This document shows, one piece after another, positions 1 through 6,985 of a stretch of 64,000 bases of DNA. The stretch's first letter is position 1. Every line of letters starts with the position of its first letter. The translations under genes were made by a program, and so were the position numbers. The DNA is from Alcanivorax sp. S71-1-4 (lineage in GTDB: Bacteria; Pseudomonadota; Gammaproteobacteria; Pseudomonadales; Alcanivoracaceae): assembly GCF_009846755.1 (NCBI RefSeq), contig NZ_AQOR01000019.1, positions 1 to 64,000 of the forward strand, given 5' to 3'. The notes below the pieces were generated by a model, which was not told the DNA's origin, did not search any database, and was given only the letters and a program-made list of their open reading frames with translations.

Positions 1-411
1 GGTGACCGCCAGTACGTGATCGCCATCGGCGAAACCGAGTTCCTGCTCGACCCGGACGTCCCCGAGGCAATACTCTTGTGTTGGGTTATGAATGTCCTGA
101 CTATGCAGATCATGAAGATGGTGGTTATTTCTGGGTTTATAAAGATGGTAAGTTTGTAGACTTTCCTCAACGTGCTCCGCCGTCTAGTCTGGATAAATAT
201 ACTGTTGAAAGGGTGTTCAAGGGCTGTGGGGAGTATAGCGATCTGCCTGGTCCATATCTCAGAATCCAGAAGACGCGAGAATTGGACAATTTCTTACATC
301 GATCCTGCCCATAGGATGACAGCTGCGGCGAGTATATCTATCTGTCGTGGCAGTTCAGCCAGCAAGGAGTGCAGCCCTGTCCCAATCCAGAGCATCCCAG
401 ACATTCTTTGA
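1..411 (+). pseudogene. Degraded junction at the end of a GC-rich gene, probably a toxin/immunity remnant
   Basis: Bases 1-72 are GC-rich and open from the window edge in frame 1 (beginning GDRQYVIAIGETEF, stop at 157-159). At about 75 the composition turns abruptly AT-rich. A second frame, open to 314, reads like a real protein fragment (ECPDYADHEDGGYFWVYKDG) but has no convincing start. A third frame, to 411, contains WTISYIDP, a motif seen again near 1894. A GC-rich core followed by a switch to AT-rich sequence in broken frames is typical of the variable C-terminal end of Rhs, T6SS or contact-dependent toxin loci. I do not recognise the family, and the GC-rich parent gene lies outside the window. 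Confidence 0.4.
282..305 (+). repeat. 24-bp repeat, copy 1
   Basis: The sequence TTGGACAATTTCTTACA followed by TCGATCC matches 1890-1913 with one mismatch. In one frame both copies encode WTISY-x-DP. It probably marks a duplicated gene segment left by recombination. Confidence 0.7.
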
Positions 412-816
412 TGTTAAAGTTATCCAGGCAGGAAGTGGAGCCATCTGGTCCTAATGTGTTGCCGTTCATGAGCACACCCTCGAAGCCGGGTATGGAGAAC
501 AATCAGCCGTACTCGGTTTCTGGATTATTCTTTTTAGTTGGTAGATGCCACCGGCGGTATGGCCAGAGAAGGTAAGCGAGATATCATTGCTGTTGAGATG
601 GCGGGTGTTCTTGAGCGATTGTGCGGCTATCTGCGCATTTGTCTGAGAAAAATGGCGTTCCGAATGTGGAGATCGCCGTTGGCGTTGAGATCAATCGCGT
701 CTGTAAGCCTTTGCTATCTCGATGGGGGATGGGTGTCGGGCAGAAAGCCGTATGTACTCCCGGTGGAAGCTCAGAATGCTGCAGTTTATTTATTCATAAG
801 ATGGATCGTGTTAAAA
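412..816. other. Non-coding or degraded stretch with no supportable gene
   Basis: Several short overlapping frames run through this stretch, of mixed composition, and none has a ribosome site plus recognisable protein. It could hold remnants of one or two displaced toxin or immunity genes. A frame continuous with the downstream propeller gene opens at 538, but its first 93 residues do not resemble the paralogue at 2250, so they are treated as non-coding. Confidence 0.4.
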
Positions 817-1818
817 ATGAAAGTTCTATTTGAAGAGCGCAGTGTTTTTATTGAGAATTCTGCACCAATTCTTGCTGCGGGATTTTATGATGATAGAATT
901 CTATGCATAAATGAGGCGGGAGTTATTTATGAACTTGATAAAATTGATGATCGATTTCTTGATGCGAAAGAAATCGTCAGGCTTGGGAGTGAGGCGGTTT
1001 TTGGAATTTTTCTATCTGAAAAGTATGTCGCTTTAGGGAATAAAATTTGGTCATTAGATGGAGGAATTATTCACGAACTTCCTTGTGCTGAGCCAGCAAT
1101 GAGTTATCGCTGGGCTGCGCATGGTGATCTTGTTTTTGCTAGCTCTGTTACTAATGGTTTTGATAATACTTATGTTTTTAAGAGCTCGAATGACGATGTG
1201 GAGTTTTTTGAAAATATAGGTGGTAAAAGAGTGCTTCCAGTTGCAGGTAATTTTCTTTTTTGGTTTAAGGGAAATGGAGATGTTGCTGTATGCTCGTACA
1301 GTGATGGTTTGTTCGTTCTTGATCAGATAGAAATCCCTGCGTATAGCGCTATCGAGTCAATAGGGGAGGATTTATATATTGTTGCACGGGATGGTCGGCT
1401 GTTAAAATGGAGTAATGGGAATCTTTCTTGTATCTGTTTTGAGGACGGAAGAATTAAAGGGTGGATGGTCAGAAAGATGGCTATGATTTCATCTTCTCAG
1501 GCAGTGATTTTATTTTCTTCAGATGACTCACCAAGAAGAAAGGTGTTGGCTAAGGTTGATCTAACTAAACTAGAGGTTATATGGGTTCGTGATCCAGGCT
1601 TTAGTTATGATGAGCGTGCCGATATTATTGCTTCAGGCGGATTTATTTTTTCCAATGTCGATTCATATTTTGTGGCAATTGATGTTGACGGTTCTGATGT
1701 TCTATGGAAATCGAAGGTGCGGTCTACATTGTCGAATAGGTTTGTGGATTTGGAGAATAATAAATTGATTTCATATGCGGATGCATATGGGATGATTGCT
1801 ACTTTGATAGAGTGGTAA
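817..1818 (+). CDS. Beta-propeller protein, paralogue 1, possible immunity protein
   Basis: 333 residues, no signal peptide, predicted cytoplasmic. It consists of repeated short beta-strand blocks (for example ILCINEAGVIYEL, LYIVARDGRLLKW, FVAIDVDGSDVLW), as in WD40/PQQ-like propellers. The paralogue at 2250-3245 has the same length and order of blocks and a matching C-terminus (YADAYGMIATLIE versus YSRAVGMSAMLVE). The ATG at 817 is chosen because it gives a length matching that paralogue; upstream in-frame codons look non-coding. The gene is strongly AT-rich against a GC-rich chromosome, suggesting horizontal acquisition. Position after a broken toxin-like end suggests an immunity role, which is inference. 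No named family is recognised. Confidence 0.75.
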   Translation: MKVLFEERSVFIENSAPILAAGFYDDRILCINEAGVIYELDKIDDRFLDAKEIVRLGSEAVFGIFLSEKYVALGNKIWSLDGGIIHELPCAEPAMSYRWAAHGDLVFASSVTNGFDNTYVFKSSNDDVEFFENIGGKRVLPVAGNFLFWFKGNGDVAVCSYSDGLFVLDQIEIPAYSAIESIGEDLYIVARDGRLLKWSNGNLSCICFEDGRIKGWMVRKMAMISSSQAVILFSSDDSPRRKVLAKVDLTKLEVIWVRDPGFSYDERADIIASGGFIFSNVDSYFVAIDVDGSDVLWKSKVRSTLSNRFVDLENNKLISYADAYGMIATLIEW

Positions 1819-2235
1819 TTTATCCTTATTGTTGCAACCCTTTCAGGGTGTGGGTCTCCTAATTGGAGAGAAGTCCAGGACACGCACAGTTGGACAATTT
1901 CTTACAGCGATCCGGAGCTGCGCGGAGTATTCCTGACTATCAGGGTATATGCAAAGCTAATGGCCTCTCATCCTCATGCGGCAAACTACATCGCAAGCTC
2001 TATTTCAAATCACTCCGACTTTGAAACTGGTTTCAGCCATACCTGCAGCGCTAGGCGCTCGGCTGGGCAAAATGGTGGACGGCAACCTGATTGCGGTCAG
2101 CGCTGGGCAGGTGGTGGAGGCCCTGACAGCTGGCAGCGCAGGCAACGTGGCGGGATTCGGCATTGGGCCGGGGCGTGTGCTGATAATATCTCTATAATTG
2201 TAGATCAAAATTCGTATCCACCGCTTGTTCTTTAA
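1819..2235 (+). pseudogene. Start-less lipoprotein-like fragment fused to GC-rich remnant
   Basis: The frame continues directly from the stop codon of the propeller gene and has no start. It begins FILIVATLSGCGSPNWREV, which looks like the end of a lipoprotein signal peptide with lipobox LSGC, followed by WTISYSDP. From about 2040 the DNA becomes GC-rich and the sensible frame changes (LVSAIPAALGARLG then SAGNVAGFGIGPG), resembling glycine/alanine-rich toxin-core sequence. The piece therefore looks like two remnants joined by recombination. No function is assigned. Confidence 0.45.
1890..1913 (+). repeat. 24-bp repeat, copy 2
   Basis: Second copy of the repeat at 282-305, one mismatch in 24. 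It lies within the lipoprotein-like fragment downstream of the first propeller gene. Confidence 0.7.
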
Positions 2236-2249
2236 TTGGGAGAAAAGGG

Positions 2250-3245
2250 ATGAGCCTTTATAAAGATTTCAGCTTTCATGACGAGAGATTGCCATCGATC
2301 AGTGAGATTGGTGTGTTTGAGGGGGATGTGGTGTGCTTGAGTGCCGGAGGTGTAATATATAATCTAAGCGAAAAGGAGGGTGATTTTATTAAGCCAAAGG
2401 TCCTTGCCGAGTTAAGAACAAGTTCTATTTTTCCCAGTTGTATATATGGTGGTGTTGTATCGACCAATAATGTTGTTTTTTCCATTTCAACTAAGGATTA
2501 CTTTAATCTACCATTTTCGACGGATGTCTCTGGTTATGTATGGGGGCATTCTGGTAACTATTTTTTTGTTCATTCAAGAAGCGAAAATAGTAAGAGTCAT
2601 ATCTATAGGCTAAAAGGGGCTGGGCTGGCGTACGTAGAGACTGTTGGATTTAAATTAATAGTTGTTAATGGCGTATTGCTGGCGGTTTCAGAGGATGGGA
2701 TATTGCGTTTTGCTGATTACGATGGTGAGTTGTTAGTTGGGAGAGAGTCACCCGTCAGAAATTTATACTCGATTGCATCCTTGGAAGGTTTGAATAAGAA
2801 ATGTATTTTGTCCAGGGATGGTCGATTATTCTTGATGGGCGAGGGTTGTGAACCTGTTATCGTTGAGATTTTAGGGTTCGATGACGATAGACATATTGAT
2901 GGGGTTGTCTTCATATCCGACGATGAGCTGGTGGTTTCTTATTTCAATAAGAATAATCGGAAAAGAGGTGTCGCGAAGATTGGCTGTAACGGGATTGTTT
3001 GTTGGATGATGGAGTCGGGTCATAGCATGTACACTTTTTCTGATATTTGTTTTTCTGGCGGATTTCTTTTTACCAATTACGAATCATCTATTGTCGCCAT
3101 TAATGTTGGAAGTAAAGATATTTTATGGATGTCTCGTTTTAAGAATTCATATATAAGCAAGATTTCTGACATGGGAGGGGGTAGGGTTATTGGTTATTCT
3201 AGGGCTGTTGGGATGTCTGCTATGCTAGTAGAGAAAGCGATATAG
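2250..3245 (+). CDS. Beta-propeller protein, paralogue 2, possible immunity protein
   Basis: 331 residues, no signal peptide, AT-rich. Blocks such as VVCLSAGGVIYNL, GVLLAVSEDGILRF, CILSRDGRLFLMG and IVAINVGSKDILW repeat through the length, giving a propeller-like pattern colinear with the protein at 817-1818. A GGGAG ribosome site precedes the ATG. The two copies are clearly diverged, so the duplication is old or the genes arrived separately. Tandem divergent copies after toxin-like debris are common in immunity arrays, but no toxin partner is present and the function is unknown. Confidence 0.78.
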   Translation: MSLYKDFSFHDERLPSISEIGVFEGDVVCLSAGGVIYNLSEKEGDFIKPKVLAELRTSSIFPSCIYGGVVSTNNVVFSISTKDYFNLPFSTDVSGYVWGHSGNYFFVHSRSENSKSHIYRLKGAGLAYVETVGFKLIVVNGVLLAVSEDGILRFADYDGELLVGRESPVRNLYSIASLEGLNKKCILSRDGRLFLMGEGCEPVIVEILGFDDDRHIDGVVFISDDELVVSYFNKNNRKRGVAKIGCNGIVCWMMESGHSMYTFSDICFSGGFLFTNYESSIVAINVGSKDILWMSRFKNSYISKISDMGGGRVIGYSRAVGMSAMLVEKAI

Positions 3246-3422
3246 AAGTTGTTCCGTTGGTCTGTAGTAATTAAGGTGATAAAATGAAGTGTCTCTCTAT
3301 CGAATTATTGAATGCTGGACTTTTCAATTTAGATAAAAGTGTATCTGCTTGATGAATGATCAATTTTCAGATGCAGATGGCATTCTCTATTGCTGGCGCC
3401 AGCCAATCTGCTATGCAGGTTT

Positions 3423-3806
3423 TCAATCCCAACTAATCACCACCCGCCGATTCCCCCATTCCCTGGCCGCCTCCAGATCCTCGCCAAAATAAATATCAAT
3501 CTTCCTTTCCCACCGCCAATGCATCTTGTCCAGCACGCGATATTCCCCCGGCAGCCCTTCGATCCGCACAACACTCCGATGATCCAGCACACCGGCATCC
3601 AGCAGGTCACGGGACACGGCGATGGCCTTCATGCCGGGTTTGAGGCGGTCGCCCCAGGCGCCGATGGAGGGATTGCCCATGCCCTGGCCGGGCAGGGAGT
3701 TATAGGCGGACGCGCGCACGGTCATTTCGCGCGGCTGGGAGGCCAGCGCCAGGCCGGGGAGGGCCAGGGGGAGCAGCAAAGTCAGCAGTAGGCGGCGCAT
3801 AGGCAA
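3423..3806 (-). CDS. Secreted 3D-domain protein
   Basis: 127 residues with an N-terminal signal peptide (RRLLLTLLLPLALPGLALA, cleavage near residue 22). The mature part begins REMTVRASAYNS and carries GDRLKPGMKAIAVSRDLL, then DHRSVVRIEGLPGEY, then VLDKMHWRW and KIDIYFGED. This matches the small 3D (three-aspartate) double-psi barrel domain found in MltA- and YuiC-like cell-wall proteins. It is expected in the periplasm, perhaps acting on peptidoglycan. A second ATG at codon 3 (3800) is an equally good start. It sits at the edge of the AT-rich island but has normal GC-rich composition. Confidence 0.8.
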   Translation of the reverse strand: MPMRRLLLTLLLPLALPGLALASQPREMTVRASAYNSLPGQGMGNPSIGAWGDRLKPGMKAIAVSRDLLDAGVLDHRSVVRIEGLPGEYRVLDKMHWRWERKIDIYFGEDLEAAREWGNRRVVISWD

Positions 3807-3871
3807 TAGGGGTGTTGGTTGACCGGCGCAGTCTGCCAGCAGCCCCGGGCCGCCGGCAAGGGCCGGAAGGG

Positions 3872-4345
3872 TCAGAGTTCGGCGCGCAGGGCGGGGTCGA
3901 ACAGCAGCATGCCGGCCAGGATCACGGCGAACAGGGCGATGATCATCAGGATGCTGATGCCGAAGGCTTTCCAGTTGGATTCAAAGCGGCCGCCGGCGGT
4001 TTCATGCTGGGTCAGGGCTGGCCCCTGCAGATGGCGGGCCAGATGCAGCACGATCAGGATCTGAGGTATGACGAAGACAGCGGAGGGGATGTTTTCCGGG
4101 AGCAGCAGGCCCGCCGCGATCACGCCGGCGGTGGCCAGCAGGGCGCCGCCAAAATAGTGCAGCATGGCGTTGGGCCGGCCCAGGCGCTTGCCGTTCAGGG
4201 CCAGCAACAGGCCGCCCGCCGCGAAGCCGGCCAGCAGGGTGGCCAGGCCAATGCCGGAAATCTTGTACAGCGGAGCATCAGTCGCGGGCGTGCCCTGGGC
4301 GGGCTGCAGTTCGGCTTCGGGAGCCTGATAGGGAGAAGCATCCAT
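3872..4345 (-). CDS. Small integral membrane protein
   Basis: 157 residues. A hydrophilic N-terminus (DASPYQAPEAEL, a PYQAP motif often found in small multi-pass proteins) is followed by about four membrane segments: GLATLLAGFAAGGLLLAL, LHYFGGALLATAGVIAAGLL, SAVFVIPQILIVLHLA and GISILMIIALFAVILAGMLL. No catalytic motif is visible. It is the second of three minus-strand genes, but a terminator hairpin at 4437-4469 separates it from the upstream cytochrome gene. Function unknown. Confidence 0.72.
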   Translation of the reverse strand: MDASPYQAPEAELQPAQGTPATDAPLYKISGIGLATLLAGFAAGGLLLALNGKRLGRPNAMLHYFGGALLATAGVIAAGLLLPENIPSAVFVIPQILIVLHLARHLQGPALTQHETAGGRFESNWKAFGISILMIIALFAVILAGMLLFDPALRAEL

Positions 4346-4436
4346 TCACTTGTCCTGAAGGTGATGGTCAGTGATGGCGCTGAGGGTAATGGCTCTGGTG
4401 GCGGGATGACGCGACGGAGTGCTCACTCCGGCAAAA

Positions 4437-4469
4437 CAGCACCGCCCCGACGAGGCCGGGGCGGTGCTG
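4437..4469 (-). terminator. Rho-independent terminator of the di-heme lipoprotein gene
   Basis: Perfect 13-bp stem (arms 4437-4449 and 4457-4469) with a 7-nt loop. On the minus strand it lies just past the stop at 4474 and is followed by TTTTG. Confidence 0.85.
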
Positions 4470-4473
4470 GGGC

Positions 4474-6792
4474 TTACAGGGTCAGGACGTACTGCGTCAG
4501 GTCCATGACATCGCCGGCGCTGGCGGCACACCAGGGGTGTGGCGCGGCCGGCAGGCCAATGGGGCCATCGGTGCCCATTTCATCGGGGCCATATTCGGCG
4601 CGCATTTTCTGGTAGTCCCAGTAATAGTGCTCGTCGTCCCAGGGCACTTCCACGAAGTACTTGTGGCGCTCAATGAAGCGGTTGCGCTGGGTAGAGGGAT
4701 CGTTGCTGCTGTATTCCACGTTCTTGTAGATGCGGAACACATCACCCTTGCGGTTCACGTCTGGCCACGGGGTGGGCTGGTCCGGGGTGCCGGGCGCCGG
4801 GCGGACGGGAGCGTGCAAGGTGTAGTACTGGTCATACAGCGCGGTGCCCTCGGTGCAGCGGTCCGGGTGCACCAGGTCTTCCACATTGCGCACATGACCG
4901 TCGCTGAGCAGGCCGCGGGACTGGGTCCAGTAGACATCGCGCAGGTAGTTCACGCGGATGGACTGCTGGTCTTTCTGATAAATGGTCGGGGCGAAGAAGC
5001 GGCCCACTTCATCGAGGCGAAACATTTTCTCGTTGGTGTGGGAGCCGAGCGCATCGGTATGGCAACTGCCGCAGTCGCGATCAAACGCGGTCTTGCCGGT
5101 ATTCACCGCCGTCACGACGCCGGGGAAGGACTGCCAGCCGGCCTGGACGAAGGCGCCTTCACTCAGGCCCGGGTTGCCGGTCTGGGCTGCCAGGCGGCCG
5201 GTGGATTGCAGCCAGCGGTAGAGGCCCGCGTTGCGCAGGTCATTGTCATCCTGATCCAGCACGGTCATGTACGCGGTCAGGGCTTTCAGGGACGGTGCGC
5301 CCATGGAGCCCATGGCGCCATCCGGCTCTTCGGAATGAATGTAGGAGCCTTCAAAGCCGACGTAGGATTCAGTGTGCGACAGTGAGCGGCGGATCGGCAT
5401 GTAGTAGCTCACATTCGGAATGGCGATGGGAGAGAACTGGTAGTCGTTGTCTGTCTCGCTGCCTTCGTCGGAACCGCGAATCAGGTTGTGTTCACCGGTG
5501 CCGGCGGGCATGTAGTAGACCAGCGTGGTGCGGTCGATGTTTTTCGAATCCGGGTCGGAGGGCGGGCCGGGTTCGGCGCGCACGATGCCATCGAAGGTGG
5601 CGGTAGTGGCTTCGTTCTTGTCACCGAGGATGGTCCACTTCATGGTCCATTCCGGGTTCGGCAGGCCGGGGAAGACTTTCGTGACTGCCTGCCCGGGTGC
5701 CTGTTCATAGGTAATGCGATAGCCGTGGCAGGAGGCGCAGTTGAAGCCGATCCATTCGCCGCGTCCGGTGTAGGGGTGGCTGGATTGCGCGTAACGGTAG
5801 CCCACCCAGCCGGAGTCTCTGGTGTTGCCTTTCAGGAACTGCGGTTCGATGGTCAGCCAGCCGGGAATCGGATTCGGTTGCGGATACGGATCAAAATAGA
5901 CGTCGTTGATCGCCTCGGGCGGCACTTCGCCGGCCACCGTCGGGTGGGCACCGAACAGTACCGCCGGGTCGGCCGGCAGGCGGGTGATCGGGTCGGTGGT
6001 CTGGTAGTTGAAGATCTTGGTCCAGTCCAGGTTGCGCACTTTGTGCGCCAGGCCGATGTTGTAGTCGTAGGCCCAGAAAATGGCACGGCCCTGGGCGACC
6101 AGATTGTTGAAATCCGGGTTGCTGACGGTGATATTGATCGGTGTGATGGCTTTCACGTCGTCGGAAAGCACTGACACCACGTCGCAGGTGTGGATAAAAC
6201 TGTCATCGGTGATGCGCTTCGTCTGTGCGTCAATAATGTTGTGCGCCTGACCCGGCCGCAGCAGGGATTCATTGTAACCGACACGTTTCTGGACCTGCAG
6301 TTTGAGCGGGCCGCCGCTGACATGGACCGGCACCCGGAACACGACCTGCGTGTTGGTCCAGCTGATCACGTCCTTGTCCCAGGTGGAGTGGGTTTCCGGA
6401 ATTTCGAAGTTGACCTGTGCGTTGAGGTCCAGCTTTTGCTTGTACATTTTCAGGTCGGTTTCCAGCACACGACTGTTGCCGATCATCAGTTTGGTGAAAT
6501 CAACATCGGGGCCGTTGCCCAGGCCAGTGCCATTGAGCGTCACAATATCACCGGGCGACAGCGTCGGTGCCGCACCGGGGAGTGTCGCGCTCCAGGCCAG
6601 GGTGCCGTTCACCAGCAGAGTGTCCACCACCGGTTGCGGGAACGAGACGGCGGAGGCCGCTCGCGCCAGTTCGCGGGTGCTGTCGAAATCGCAGAGTTCT
6701 TCCTGATGCGGGAAATCCCCCACCGTGTCGCCGATACATCCCGACATCAGGGGGATGAACAGGCAGGTCAGCCAAAGTGTGCGCGCCGTCAT
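4474..6792 (-). CDS. Di-heme cytochrome c lipoprotein
   Basis: 772 residues from an ATG at 6792 with a strong AAGGAG site; further upstream codons are open but look non-coding. The signal peptide ends in a lipobox (LMSGC), so the protein is probably lipid-anchored in the envelope. Residues about 60-260 include an IPT/TIG-like segment (SPGDIVTLNGTGLGNG). Two CxxCH heme-c motifs are visible: CASCH near residue 351 and CGSCH near residue 573. The C-terminal part has long loops and ends MDLTQYVLTL, typical of cytochrome c peroxidase-like folds. Redox partner and substrate are unknown. It is divergent from the LAL regulator at 6986, which may control it. Confidence 0.85.
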   Translation of the reverse strand: MTARTLWLTCLFIPLMSGCIGDTVGDFPHQEELCDFDSTRELARAASAVSFPQPVVDTLLVNGTLAWSATLPGAAPTLSPGDIVTLNGTGLGNGPDVDFTKLMIGNSRVLETDLKMYKQKLDLNAQVNFEIPETHSTWDKDVISWTNTQVVFRVPVHVSGGPLKLQVQKRVGYNESLLRPGQAHNIIDAQTKRITDDSFIHTCDVVSVLSDDVKAITPINITVSNPDFNNLVAQGRAIFWAYDYNIGLAHKVRNLDWTKIFNYQTTDPITRLPADPAVLFGAHPTVAGEVPPEAINDVYFDPYPQPNPIPGWLTIEPQFLKGNTRDSGWVGYRYAQSSHPYTGRGEWIGFNCASCHGYRITYEQAPGQAVTKVFPGLPNPEWTMKWTILGDKNEATTATFDGIVRAEPGPPSDPDSKNIDRTTLVYYMPAGTGEHNLIRGSDEGSETDNDYQFSPIAIPNVSYYMPIRRSLSHTESYVGFEGSYIHSEEPDGAMGSMGAPSLKALTAYMTVLDQDDNDLRNAGLYRWLQSTGRLAAQTGNPGLSEGAFVQAGWQSFPGVVTAVNTGKTAFDRDCGSCHTDALGSHTNEKMFRLDEVGRFFAPTIYQKDQQSIRVNYLRDVYWTQSRGLLSDGHVRNVEDLVHPDRCTEGTALYDQYYTLHAPVRPAPGTPDQPTPWPDVNRKGDVFRIYKNVEYSSNDPSTQRNRFIERHKYFVEVPWDDEHYYWDYQKMRAEYGPDEMGTDGPIGLPAAPHPWCAASAGDVMDLTQYVLTL

Positions 6793-6985
6793 TGTTATGC
6801 TCCTTTGCAGGCGTCTCTCGGGTAGTCGTAACATTGGCACACAAGTACTGTTCGGGGCGCCCTCCCTAAGTAGGGGTGAACAGGTGACAGGTGGCGCGGC
6901 AATGTATGCACGCTCACACAAAAAGACGGCATGAGTAGCGCAGGCTACGGAAAAGTCATGAAGCGACCTCTGTTCAGATAAAAAC

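Noticed and set aside
538-816. 93-codon upstream extension of the first propeller gene
   Set aside because: The paralogue has no such part and the sequence is unlike a signal peptide or domain.
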